Below are positions 36,000 through 46,671 of a DNA stretch of 64,000 bases, one piece after another (the first letter of the stretch is position 1; each line of letters starts with the position of its first letter). The translations under genes were made by a program, and so were the position numbers. Source of the DNA: Rhineura floridana (Eukaryota > Chordata > Lepidosauria > Squamata > Rhineuridae); contig NC_084487.1 of NCBI RefSeq assembly GCF_030035675.1, positions 32,344,474-32,408,473 on the forward strand, written 5' to 3'. The notes below the pieces were generated by a model, which ran no database searches, was not told the origin of the DNA, and worked only from the letters and a program-made list of their open reading frames with translations.

Positions 36000-36289
36000 G
36001 GTGGGAGTTGGAGGTTTGTTCTTGGGTTATTGCTCATGGTTTGCCAGGAACAAACCTTGTCTACCTCTACCACTCATGGTTTGTTTTGGAAAGAAAGAAA
36101 CCTTGAGTGCTGGTTTGCATGTAACACAAAGTCAGCAGCTTCTTGTTTGTTTCCTTTGGCACATGGCAGTAGCAAGAGCAAGGAGGGACTGAATTGGAAA
36201 CTTTTGAGCAGCGTGTACCAGCATGCTGCTCATTCATCTTAAACGATATATACAAATTCACTGTGGTTTGATGTTACATGTGAACAAGG
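36000..36289. mobile_element. Probable old non-autonomous DNA transposon
   Basis: Contains repeated catggtttgt words and a right end gtggtttgatgttacatgtg followed by aacaaggcc, similar to 25440-25490 and 6755-6780. No clear target duplication. Confidence 0.4.
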
Positions 36290-36832
36290 CCAAAGCTGCA
36301 ACTGGTACAGAACGCGGCGGCGCGCCTCATTAAAGGCAGCCGCTGGCGAGATCATATCACTCCAGTGCTAAAAGAGTTGCACTGGTTACCAGTTGCTTAC
36401 TGGGCCCAATTCAAGGTGTTGGTTTTGACCTTTAAATCCCTATACGGTTTCGGCCCAGTCTATCTAAAGGAGTGCCTCCAGCATCATCAGCTATGCCGCC
36501 CAACAAGATCAGCCTCGAAAGACCTTCTCTCCATCCCATCAGTCAAAACAGCCAAACTGGTGAGGACTAGAGAGAGGGCTTTTTCAGTTGTGGCCCCCAC
36601 CCTGTGGAACTCCCTCCCAAATGATCTCCGCCATGCCCCTTCCATGATGAGTTTCCGCTGGGCCTTGAAGACCTGGCTCTTCAGGCAGGCTTTTGGGGTG
36701 GGCTAGATTTTATCTTCATTGTTTTTAGATTTTTAATGTCTAGGTATTGTATGCCATTTTTGTACGTCGCCCAGAGTGGCTGGACAGCCAGCCAGATGGG
36801 CGACTAATAAATTCAATAAATAAAAAAATGTG
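36290..36832 (+). mobile_element. L2-clade LINE, 3' portion
   Basis: Frame 36365-36706 encodes the L2 C-terminal block (VLKELHWLPVAYWAQF, TRERAFSVVAPTLWNS, WALKTWLFRQAF), preceded by KLQLVQNAAARLIKG-like sequence at 36292-36340. The 3' UTR ends cgcccagagtggctggacag and a (AATA)n-like tail. The last 113 codons are open. Confidence 0.88.
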
Positions 36833-36845
36833 CTTTCCTCCAGCA

Positions 36846-37131
36846 CAGAGTTTCTCAACTGGTGGGGTGTGCTCCCCTAGAGGGGCTTATGAAGATTTCA
36901 GGTGGCGCGTGAGTGTTTCCAAAAACATTATGCACAATATAAGTAAAATTTGATGCTCTAAAATTATAAGTACTTTGATACGTTTTTATTATTAAGCCCA
37001 ACATTTTATTTACAATTAAGGCACAATATTTCAGTCCTTTTGAAAATTAAAATAATTAGGTGAGCCAGGTTTGATGGGGGGCATGGGATTTTTATGTTAC
37101 TAAAAGGGTTTTAAAAGGTTGAGAAACACTG
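36846..37131 (+). mobile_element. hAT-Charlie-like non-autonomous element
   Basis: Ends cagagtttctcaactggtgg and gttgagaaacactg are inverted and match the CAGTG(G/T)TTCTCAAC type of Charlie elements. Flanks match weakly (5 of 8). An inverted relative is at 42062-42493. Confidence 0.75.
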
Positions 37132-37134
37132 CCC

Positions 37135-38429
37135 TAGCGTATCTTAAACCTAAAGAACAAGTGTCTCCTTAGTTTTCAAAGGACAGCAGGATAAGGTTTT
37201 TTTTAAAACCCTGTTTTTATTATTGTATTTTATATTGTTGTGACCTGCCCTGGGACCTTCTGTTGAAGAATGGATAATATATTTATTTATTTATTATTGC
37301 TGAGTAAAATGAGCAGAGCACACAGCAGTCAAAGAACATCCTTCAGCAGTATGTAAAGAGAGAAGGGAAATAATTTTGGGCAGGAGCATAGAAACATTAT
37401 AAGCATGTCACTATTTTTACCTGTCAGCGTTGGAATGTATGGCAAGCAGGCTTACTTTCTAAAGACATAGGTTTTAAATCTGCAAGCAGCAGATCTGTGA
37501 GACAACTTCAGAATACTATTACGTGGATAGTGTCATTATACAGTTCTGTCACTAGGTGCACTGGACTTAGTTGTATCTGGGTGGAAGGAGTTTCCTGTTG
37601 CTGTTCTCCTCTTGGAGAGACAGAGAGAGTCCCATTCACCCTGTCTTTGCACATTTGGCAGCATGTGAGACAGGGTTTTTATTCATATATCTTTATATGT
37701 GTATGGTCTGTGCTCATGATTGAGATCCCTGATCATGCAAACCAAGCCTATGCAAGCATAGCCTGGTCTCATTTTCTACTATACATGTGATGGGAGGGGC
37801 CAGTGGGTGCAATCCATTCCCTCTCCATGTGAGAATTATCAAGCAAATCTTTGCAGTCATGAGAGCTAGGAGCTTGTATAGTTGTGTACACATATCGATG
37901 ACTCCACATGTACAAAGAGGAACAGACATTTCGTTCTTGAGCCGAGAATCACAGGTTTATATTCATTGCTGTATGAACAGCATTCTGCTTGTGGAATGGG
38001 ACTTCCCTTCCTCTCCTGTTCCTGAGGGTTCCCAAAATATGCTCCAGAGAGTTCCCCAGCCCTCTGGAACAGACTTTGAGGGTGTGCGTGGGCCTGCAGG
38101 GTAGAGGGAAAGAGTGGGGAGTTCTGTTGTACAAGCAGAAGTCTGTTGCATGAACATAAAGTAGCACTAGATACAACCCATGGTGCACCATGTGGACAAC
38201 TGGACCTTTGTAGTATGGGGAATTAGCTATGAGGTTAGGAGCCAGTGTTTGACTAATTGAATACATGGTTTATTACAGAATATGAAAGCTCAGTTTAATT
38301 ACACAGACAGTATTTAGACTGGACCAGCAGCTATTTGGTTAAATCTGTAAAGCAAGGATGGCAAACCTGCTGCTCTCCAGATGTGGCCGATCCACACATC
38401 CCATCCGTTTCCACTGGCTATGCCTGCTA
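37135..38429. other. Non-coding, one L2-like tail remnant
   Basis: 37215-37300 ends in gacctgccctgggaccttct and (TTTA)n like a diverged L2 3' end. No gene recognised in the rest. Confidence 0.4.
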
Positions 38430-40050
38430 TGCACCCTATGAACAGAGAACAGATGGCATACCAATAGAGTTGCTACAAGTTACTGAGATTGAATCTGTCC
38501 AAATTTTGACAAAAATTTGTCAACAAATATGGAAAATAAAACAACGGCCCACAGACTGGAAGCGTTCAATATACATTCCAATTCCAAAGAAAGGGGATCC
38601 CAGGGAATGCAGTAATTATCGAACTATTGCCTTAATATCCCATGAAAGTAAAGTAATCCTCAAGATTGTACAACGAAGGCTCTTACCATATATGGAGCAA
38701 GAAATGCCAGACGTCCAAGCTGGATTTAGAAAGGGAAGAGGTACCAGAGATCATATCGCAAACAAACGTTGATTGATTGATTGATTGCATTTATATACTG
38801 CCCCATAGCCGAAGCTCCCTGGGCGGTTTACAAAAATTAAGAACATGTTTATAGAACCTATAACAAAATAATCCATTCATACAAGGGAAGCAAAACTTTC
38901 ATATTTCCACAGGGAACAATGGCATAAAGGACATCAGTTCATGAACTATTAATTGAGATATGCATATGTATAAATTTGATCATATTCATAATATTATCAT
39001 CAATAATATTTTATTAGTTGCTTTCCTTGCAAAGCAATCCAAAGTGACTTATAACAATAAAATTAAAAGCAATTATAACGAACAAACCCATTATAAGAAC
39101 AAACACAACCTAAACACACATCAAATCAGAGTGGAATGTCACAGGAATTAGACGGATAATGGAACAGACCAAGGAATTTCAGGGAAAAAATCACCCTGTG
39201 CTTTATAGGTTACGGCAAAACCTTTGATTGTGTAGATCACGAAAAACTATGGAATGCTTTTTTAAAAAAAGGGGGTGCCACAGCATCTAATTGTCCTGAT
39301 GTACAACCTATACTCTGGAGAAGAGGCTACTGTAAAGACAGTGTATGGAGAAACAGATTGGTTCCCAATCAGAAAGGGTGTGAGACGGTTGTATTTTATC
39401 ACCCTTTTTGTTTAATCTGTATACAGAACATATCATACGGAATTGGATCAGCAGGATTGGACCAAGATGAAGGAAGTTTGAAAATTTGAGGGAGAAATAT
39501 CAATAATTTATGCAGACGATACCATACTATTAGCAGAAACTAGTAATGATTTGAAACAAATGCTGATGAAAGTTAAAGAGGAAAGCACAAACGCAGGTCT
39601 ACAGCTGAACATCAAGACTAAAGTAATAACAACAGAAGATTTATGTAACTTTAAAGCTGACAACAAGGACATTGAACTTGTCAAGGATAATCAATACCTT
39701 GGCACAGTCATCAACCAAAATGGAGACAATAGTCGAGAAATCAGAAGAAGGCTAGGACTGGGGAGGGCAGCTATGAGAGAACTAGAAAAGGTCCTCAAAT
39801 GCAAAGATGTATCACTGAACATTAAAGTCAGGATCATTCAGACCATGGTATTCCCATTCTCTATGTATGGATATGAAAGTTGGACAGTGAAAAAAGCGGA
39901 TAAGAGAAAAATCAACTCAATTGAAGTGTGGTGTTGCAGGAAAGCTTTGCAGATACCATGGACTGCAAAAAAGACAAATAATTGGGGTCGCTGATTCATA
40001 GAGTCGCCATAAGTCCAAATCAGTTTGAAGGCACATAACAACAACAACGT
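38430..40050 (+). mobile_element. RTE-BovB LINE, 3' part, interrupted
   Basis: 5'-truncated at the start of the reverse transcriptase. 38335-38772 includes RTDGIPIELLQV, IPIPKKGDPRECSNYR and MPDVQAGFRKGRGTRD. An insertion at about 38772-39145 follows. The element resumes with the IRRIMEQTKEFQGK region, degraded KAFDCVDHEKLW and VRQGCI regions, a YADDT-like box near 39510, then 39551-39994 with LVKDNQYLGTVINQNGDN and RKINSIEVWCCRKALQ. The 3' end is catagagtcgccataagtcc plus (ACA)n. Several frameshifts and stops are present. The zone after RKALQIPWTAKKTNNW jumps to the 3' UTR, so about 60 C-terminal codons are missing. Confidence 0.88.
38772..39145 (-). mobile_element. L2 3' tail nested in the BovB copy
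   Basis: 38772-38870 starts with (ATTG)n, then gcatttatatactgccccat and gccgaagctccctgggcggt, the reverse complement of an L2 3' end. 38990-39130 is a more diverged tail-like segment (caaagcaatccaaagtgact). Both lie between the two halves of the BovB frame. Confidence 0.75.
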
Positions 40051-40364
40051 CTGTTGGGGCTGATGGGAGTTGTAGTCCAGTAACATATGAAAGGCCACTG
40101 ATTAGCTACTGCTGCTGTAAAGGATAGAGGAGACTGGGAGACAGAGAATGAAAATAGGGCACATACTGGTGCTATGAGAAGGCTGAAGAGAGGGCGGGAA
40201 AAGACTGCTACCAAATAAGGATGGTGATAACCACTAGAGCATGCAGAGAAGCCCAGTTGGGGTAGAAGGAGGGTTTAGGAGGTAAATAACACTTTGCCCA
40301 GAGACAGTGCAAGCAACTTGCTTAAGAGTTTGAAAAGGAGGATAGGGAGCAGAATTTATTTATT

Positions 40365-40570
40365 TATTACATTTATATTCCACCTTTCCTCCCATTTGTT
40401 CATGGTGGCATACATAGTTTGCCCCTTCTCCGTTGTATTCTCACAACAGCTCTGTAATGTAGATTAGGTTGAGAGATGGTTACCGGCGCAAGGTCACTTG
40501 GTGAGCTTTATGGCTGAGTGAGTGCTGTCCCAGGTCCTTGTCCGACACTCTAACCACTGTCAGAATGCAG
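40365..40570 (-). mobile_element. SINE/LINE-tail composite, minus strand
   Basis: (ATTT)n then attccacctttcctcccat, followed by aggtcacttggtgagcttta and acactctaaccactg, which is the reverse complement of a tRNA-like head and core seen in amniote SINEs. Diverged. Confidence 0.55.
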
Positions 40571-40829
40571 ATATTACCTGTTGCAGAGTGAAAGGAAGAA
40601 AGGGCTTCTTCTCCAAGAGTGCCAGGCCACCAGGTTTTGCAAATCTCCAGTAGGGGAACCTTGGCAATCAAAGCCCTTTGCAGTTCCCAGTACCCTTGAG
40701 AGCACTGCAAAGCTTTTTGGATGAAGGTTAGAGGAGAAACATGAGGCTGTACGTTCTTTTAGAACCCTAACTGTATAGTAAAGAACTGTAGGGAGGGGGG
40801 AAAGGTAGGAGGCTCAGCAAAGTTAACTA

Positions 40830-41535
40830 AGCTGGAATGACCAATTGAACTGATCAGTTAATCGTAGTTGTTTACTTCTCTTATAGATCTAAGGGAGGCT
40901 ATTAGGTCCCAGCCAGGTGAGTCCTCATCAGAGGAAAACCTGGAGGCTCCAGTCTTGGACCCAGCCCTGGCTCAGGCTCCATCTGAGAGTGAGGGGCCAA
41001 GGTCCTATGATGAAGTCCAGAACAGTCTGTCTGCACCCAGGGCAAGTTCGGCCTCTGACATTGAAGCTGAACAGCCCCCAAGCCCAAGGGAGAGGCATCA
41101 CCTCCAATGACAGATGGAGACCCAACCCATCTGGAGGAGTGCCTGACTACAGGACTGGACTTCTCTGGAGTAAAGGACTCCTTGGAAGTAAAGGTCTGGC
41201 TGCAGGTGATCAGTGGGAGTCAGCTGAGGTTTGGGGTGTGGATGAGCAGCTCCAGCATAAAAACCCTAATGCTAGGCTGGAAGGGCTGCTGGCACAATGT
41301 CTGTATTTCAGCTCTGTATCTGACCTGTCTAAAGATTGCCTTAGAACCTGTCTCTTGCCTTGCCCCTTACCTGTGTTGCTTACAGACTGCTTGTCTTCTG
41401 GCCCTGGACTGCTCTGACCCTAATTCCTGTCTAACCCTCTTAGTTTTGAGGTAGACTCGGGACTCTGACTTCAGGCTGACCCTGGATAGTGTCCTTGTGC
41501 TGCCATCACTTGTGTTTCTGCTGGGGAGTTTCTCA
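40830..41535 (+). other. GC-richer interval, possibly an old LTR-type fragment
   Basis: This stretch differs in composition from its surroundings. It has a short open frame at 40868-41110 rich in Ser, Glu and Pro, a cataaaaacc TATA-like word near 41258 and a Cys/Leu-rich frame after it. The layout recalls reptile LTR ends, but no terminal repeats or pol sequence were found. I do not recognise a gene and give the LTR reading low weight. Confidence 0.25.
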
Positions 41536-41539
41536 CATC

Positions 41540-42061
41540 CTTAAGGAGGCCAGTGAGAACAGGACAGTTGCTTTTTCTTGATCAAAGGGGAAGAAGAGTG
41601 TGTAGATTATTAGTAGAGTCCAAGTTTTCCCACCATTAGTGATGAGTGCAAATGAGGTTTCATGTTCACATTTTGAGTGGAAGTTCCTAAACTTGATATG
41701 TGCTAATGTGCTTACTGCTGGTTGCTGTGCCTCAGACATGGAGGATTCCTTCGCCAGGGCTCTAGGAAGGTCTATTAGTGGGTATGCCTTGGATGGCTTC
41801 AGTGCGTTAGGGACCACACGAGGAGGACGGTATCTGCATATTCCCAAGTACTTATGCCTCTTTGCATAATGAGTGAGACTAGCTCCTGTTGTATGTGCCA
41901 AATGATGGTCTTGTTCTGGTTCCTAAGCAACAGCTTGGTTCACCTTCCTAGTCAGAATGAGGTTTCCTAGACTCAAGGTTCTGGGGCAGACTTAAAATGG
42001 CAGTGAGACTGAACTTGGTAAAACTTGCTTCTTTGTTTTTCCTCTTTTATTTGTTCTAAAT
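41540..42061. other. No gene recognised
   Basis: A 76-codon frame at 41639-41869 has no recognisable similarity and is probably random. Confidence 0.4.
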
Positions 42062-42493
42062 CGGTGTTTCTCAACCTTTTAAACCCATGCCCCCTTTTAG
42101 CTAAAAAAAATCCCCCACGTGCCTCTCAAACTTAGCTCTTTTAATTATTTTACTTTACTTTTCAAAAGGATTGAAATATTGTGATTTTCAATTGTAAATA
42201 AAAGTTTGGGCTTAATCATAAAAACAAATGAAAGTATTGATATATCTTTTAAAAAATATTGGGTGGTATTTAACTTTAAAAGTTATACCAGCACAATGGG
42301 ATTTCCCTCCTCCTCCCCCCACATGCACCATACAGTGTCCCCAATCTGCCTGGGAAGGTTGGGGGGAAACCCAGGACAGATTTAGGGGGTGCATACGGGG
42401 ATAGGGTACATATTTTTTGGAAACACTCGTGCCCCTCCTGAGATCTTCATATAGCCCCTGGGGGGGTCACACCCCACCAGTTGAGAAACACTG
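42062..42493 (-). mobile_element. hAT-Charlie-like element upstream of DENND2A
   Basis: Ends cggtgtttctcaacctttt and gttgagaaacactg are inverted; flanks ttctaaat and tcataaat match at 6 of 8. Its right 95 bp, read in reverse, match the left end of 36846-37131 (ctcaactggtggggtgtg). It ends about 350 bp before the first coding exon. Confidence 0.78.
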
Positions 42494-42844
42494 TCATAAA
42501 TGAAGCGTGATATTCTCAGGACACCAAATTCTGCATTACATACTAATCCCTACACTTGTATGCTGTGATTGCAGAATGCTCTTAGCCCTTTTGGTGAGAC
42601 TTTGCACTGGCAGCAGCTCATAGAATCAAATACAGAGATCCAAATTCATCCAGAATGTAACTTGCCCCCTCATTGAATCATAATTCCCATTGTGGAGGGG
42701 GAATATATGTAGAAAGCCATAACAGTTAAAAGCTGTCTTTCTGTTTGTAGTCTAGGAGAGGAGAGGGGTTTTTGTTGCTTGTTAGGGTCATCAGCTGTGG
42801 GCTTTTAACTGTACTTTATGTGTTATGCTGATTTTTCCTCCTAG

Positions 42845-42943
42845 ACAGACTGCGACCATGCCAGTTGCTGACACAATGACAGCTACCACAGTCACCAATG
42901 TGAGCGTCAAACCTAAGACCAGTGTTTGCAAAACTATTGAGAG
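42845..42943 (+). CDS. DENND2A: DENND2A exon with start codon (coding exon 1)
   Basis: The exon starts after a ttttcctcctag acceptor at 42845. The chosen start is the ATG at 42858, with A at -3. It encodes about 29 residues (MPVADTMTATTVTNVSVKPK...) and ends at the donor gtgagt (42944) in phase 2. Because the exon has its own acceptor, at least one noncoding exon must lie upstream. DENND2A is a DENN-domain guanine-nucleotide exchange factor; published family work links DENND2 proteins to Rab9 and endosome-to-Golgi transport. Assignment to 2A rather than the paralogue 2C rests on the downstream exons, especially EDQLKAIPQFCFPDAKDW and ETFSFVLTSEDGSRRF, as I recall the human proteins. The gene runs off the right edge of the window. 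Confidence 0.8.
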
Positions 42944-43085
42944 GTGAGTATTTTCAATGCATCTTTTAAAGTGATTTCTAAGCAGGCTGGGAGAAGAAAT
43001 GAAAATGTCTCATTGGTTTTGAATTGCGCTTCTAAAATGTGATCAGTTTTGGTAGTTTCCACTCCCTTCATAGCTTTTCTGAACA

Positions 43086-43142
43086 GGAGGCAAGTAGTGC
43101 AAGCCTATACACACTTACCTGGGAGTAAGTCTTATTGACTTA
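43086..43142. mobile_element. Fragment of a foldback repeat truncated by a SINE
   Basis: The words gcaagcctatacacacttac and ctgggagtaagtcttattga belong to a common amniote foldback repeat. A related stretch (gtgcaatcctatgcacattt) is at 58272-58345. The right half is cut by the following SINE. Confidence 0.5.
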
Positions 43143-43328
43143 GGTCAGCAGTAGAGCATCTACTTCACACACAGAAGATCCCAGGTTCAAACTCTGGCAT
43201 CTCTTGGTAGGGCTGGGAAAGGCTCCTATTTGAAGCCCTGGAGAGCCACTGCCGGTAAATATTGACCATAGCAAGTTAGATGGGCAAGTGGTCTGGCTAT
43301 AAGGCAGCTTCCTGTGTTCCTGTGAACT
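43143..43328 (+). mobile_element. tRNA-derived SINE with CR1-like tail (DENND2A intron 1)
   Basis: Head gtcagcagtagagcatctac with ggttcaaactctgg as box B, middle tggtagggctgggaaaggct, tail aggcagcttcctgtgttcct. Confidence 0.82.
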
Positions 43329-43953
43329 CAGGCTCGCTTCAAACATGTATAGGAATGCCCTGTAAGCTGCAGTACTAAATGTTTGCTTGAAAGAAAGCTA
43401 GAGAGAGCTTTGTTTTGCAGAGTCACAGGTATATGGTAGGGGCATTATGTGCCTGCAGAGTGTGTGTGTGTGTGTGTATGTGTAACACCATCACACTGTT
43501 CACAGGTTTTTGGAAGGGTTCAGAACCCTGCAAAGTCTGTCTTGAGCAGAAAGAAATGAATGTGTACCCCACTGAAAGGGATGCCTCTGCTCATGAGCTT
43601 ATAAAGCTGCTTTATAATCAGGCCATTGGTCTATCTAGGCCAGAACTGCCTACCGTATTCCCTCCTCATTGCATCACTTTCAACTCTTAGAGCCAACTCT
43701 TAGGCATGCTGTAGATTTTTTTGGGCATATATCTCTTTTCTTGTTTTGATACATTTATATAATACCTTCCTCCAAGGAACTGCATTGAAGTAAAGAAGTG
43801 GGATGTACATGATCTGTCTCTACCACCACAGTCATCACCACCCATCTGCATATCAACTAGATGTTTTTTGGAGATCTCACAATTGCAGAAATGGCTGCAG
43901 ACTATGTACCATTCAGGCTGCGCTTTCTCTGCAGACTCTCTCAATTTGAACTA

Positions 43954-44163
43954 CAGTAGGGCCCCACTCATACTGTGGGTTACGTTCTGGACCCCCGCCA
44001 AAAAGCGGAACTCATTGAATAGAATGGTGCGCGATGCCTGAAAACCACCGTAAAAGCGGAACAAGCTCCGTATGAGTGGGGCTTTAGTCTAATTGCGTCT
44101 AATTGAGACCGCTGCATTAGCGAAGTGCCGTAAAGCGAAGCACCGTAAAGCCGGGCCCTACTG
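43954..44163. mobile_element. 210-bp Tigger/mariner-like MITE
   Basis: Inverted ends cagtagggccccactcat and ccgggccctactg, flanked by TA on both sides (43952-43953, 44164-44165). The interior has repeated gcggaac and gtaaagcg words. CAGTAGG ends with a TA duplication are typical of TcMar-Tigger derivatives. Confidence 0.85.
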
Positions 44164-44194
44164 TAGTGTGATGTGCTCCATGAGTATCCAGAAA

Positions 44195-44690
44195 CTTTGT
44201 GTGGCAGAATGCAGCAGCTAGGCTGCTGACTGTAGCCTGTTTTGTTTCTTGGTTCACTTCTGGCCACAGTTCAGAGTGGTGGTTTTGGCCCTTTTAAAAT
44301 CCTAAACTGTTTGGGACCAGGATACCTGCAGGATACCTCCATTCTTATGGACCTACCCTCACCTTATTGACCTTGATCTTAAGAAGTGATCCTGTTGCTT
44401 CTCCCACTGCTTTCCGACATATGACTGCAGGCATGAGTGGCAGGGCCATCTTGATGGCAGCATGAAGACTTTGGAACCCCATAGGAAAAGTATGAAGGTG
44501 CCTTTTACTGAGTCAGATCATTGGTCTGTCTAGCTCAGTATTATTTGCCTTGACTGGCAGTGGCTCTCCAGGACTTCAGACAGGATTCTCTCCCAGCAGT
44601 ACCAGAAGATGCCAGGGATCGATCAGGGACTTTCTGAGTGCAAAGCAGATGCTCTGCCACTGACTTATGACCCTTCTGTCTTGCTGCATC
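44195..44690. mobile_element. Degraded L2 followed by a minus-strand tRNA-SINE
   Basis: 44203-44340 matches the L2 C-terminal coding block (gcagaatgcagcagctaggc, then agagtggtggttttggccct). 44488-44685 is a tRNA-SINE on the minus strand, with head near 44660 (gtcagtggcagagcatctgc) and tail near 44495. Confidence 0.65.
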
Positions 44691-45197
44691 CTTCCTTTGT
44701 GTGTGTGCTAGCTGCTAAATATTTTTTAAAAATTTTACATGCACTTTTCAATGATGTGTTCTGTTGACGTCTGTTTAGAGGGTGGTTGGTGGTTAATTTT
44801 AGTATTTGTGAGTGGTGGTTGCTGTGCCACAAATTTATTTTTATGTTTTATTGGCACGTCAGCTGCCCTGGAGGCTCCACTAGGGAGGTGAAAGGTGATA
44901 TAGAAATGTTTAAAAAATGAAACACATAGTAGGAAGTGGGGAGGGAGGCAATTGGTTCATAATGTGTATATAGCCTGATAAGATTATGGAAAGGTTTTGA
45001 ATGTGCACCCTGCCCCCATCCCACCCCTGGTCTCCACAGCCACATGAAATGGACTCTGTTGTTAGTCTGAATAGCTCACTTAGCATCTCAAAACATAGGC
45101 TCACATTAGTATGAATTAAGGAGAGGCAGATGCAAAATGAAATTGGATGATTTAAGATTTTTAGTTAGGTAAGGTACAGATACAGCTAACTTTACTG

Positions 45198-45280
45198 CAG
45201 TCTTTGCCAGACTCTAGTGGCTGGGGCTGAAGGGCGTTGTAGTCCAAAATGTCTGAAGGATGCCAGGTTGGTGAAGACTG
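45198..45280. mobile_element. 83-bp internally deleted hAT-type MITE
   Basis: Ends cagtctttgcc and ggttggtgaagactg are inverted; flanks ctttactg and ttttacta match at 6 of 8. The left actacaactcccatc arm is missing while the right one (ggcgttgtagtccaaaatg) remains. Confidence 0.65.
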
Positions 45281-45465
45281 TTTTACTAAGGAGGTAAGCA
45301 AGTAGTCCTCTTTCTTTCCAGAGAAAAATAAGGATAGAAGGAAGATAGTGAATCTGTAGAGATCACAGGAAGCTTGAGGGTTACACTATAAGCCCATGAC
45401 CAAACATAGAATGAGGAATGCAACTGTAAAATTCTTCTGCCAATTTATCTGCCCTCATTTCATAG

Positions 45466-46671
45466 GATCAGGTTTGCATGTCTAAATAACACAGCCGCTA
45501 AGAAAGGATTTTGGAGTGGGCCTTCAAAGAGGAAGTGCTCTGAGACTGTTACCATCACCCCCAAGCTGGTACATCAGGCAGAGTCATCATCTGTGGTAAA
45601 GAGCACACTCAAAGCACTGGAAAACTTGATGTTGGATCCAAGGCTGGACTGTTTTCAGCAGAACATGCTTAGTCCCAAGATGATCATTGGGGACCCATCT
45701 ATAGAACTAAATATCCGGGACAGCGGCAGGATTATAAGGAAGCAGATAGGAGGTGCTCAGAACCTGCGGGCTGTTGGGAAAGTCAGCTTGAAAAACAAGC
45801 CTCTGAGCATCAAGGACAAAATTTCAGAATGGGAAGGAAAAAAGGAAAGTCATGTATCAGCCTGGAAGGAGGAGGAGCAAGGCGTTAAAGAGGAGTTCAG
45901 TTCATTTTTGGGTGTAGTAGAGAAGATGACCAGGGAAAGTGCAGTTGTGAGGGATGTGGATACCAAGAGGCTTATAAACTGGCAGCTGGAATGCAAAGGT
46001 ACAACCATAGAGAATGAGAGAAGAATAGGGGGGCTAAAAAGTTCCGGGCTGCATATGGAGAGAAAAGCAGACCTAAAGTTAAGGGAAGAAGAGCCTAATT
46101 CCAGCACTGGCAAAAGCACCGAGCTGAAGGAAGGCAAGAAAGATGTCCAGAAGGAGAACCTGTCTGTCCTGCGTCAGGTCAAAAAGCTGGAGCAGGCCTT
46201 GAAGGGAGGGTCAGCTGAGCTGCTGCCACAATTGCCAGGTACTTATTATTCCCCACACTGTCTGCAAGAGAAAACAGATGAGAGGCAGAGTCCTTCTGAA
46301 AGTCAGGAAAGCGGCAGCCGGCCAGAGCTCGATAAACGGCTCCTCAGCTTGGACTCGGAAGCCGGTGAGCCAATCTTTGGGACTCTGGAAGAGGTGAAAA
46401 CATCCCATGCAAAATGTAAGCCTGGCAATGAGGAAAATGTGTACACAGAGCCAGGATTGCCAGATAAGAAACCTTTTATCAATCCACTCCCCAAGCCTCG
46501 GCGGACTTTTAAACATGAGGGCGAAGAAGGATGGGTTCCACCAGTTAGGAATAAGCGAAATTTGCCCCCTCTGCCCTCTGTCCCACCACCTCCTCTCCCT
46601 TCTTCACCTCCCCCTTCAGCTGTCAGCAGAAGACTGAGGAATGGGAAACATAAGACAAACACCAGTCACAG
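45466..46671 (+). CDS. DENND2A: DENND2A large N-terminal exon (coding exon 2)
   Basis: This 1206-bp exon enters in phase 2 after cattcatag-like acceptor sequence and leaves in phase 2 at cacag/gtattg. It encodes residues about 29-431, hydrophilic and probably disordered. Recognisable family blocks are LSIKDKISEWEGKKES (about residues 135-150), a lysine/glutamate-rich region likely to form short coiled coils, ENVYTEPGLPDKKPF, and PLPKPRRTFKHE. A proline-rich run LPPLPSVPPPPLPSSPPP near the end is a candidate SH3-domain ligand. The single long open frame of 402 codons amid repeat-rich introns is strong evidence for a real exon. Frame continuity with the flanking exons supports both boundaries. 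Confidence 0.9.

Noticed and set aside
40868-41417. Frames at 40.9-41.4 kb as a novel gene
   Set aside because: Several overlapping frames of similar length on both strands, no splice or conservation evidence, and low-complexity composition.
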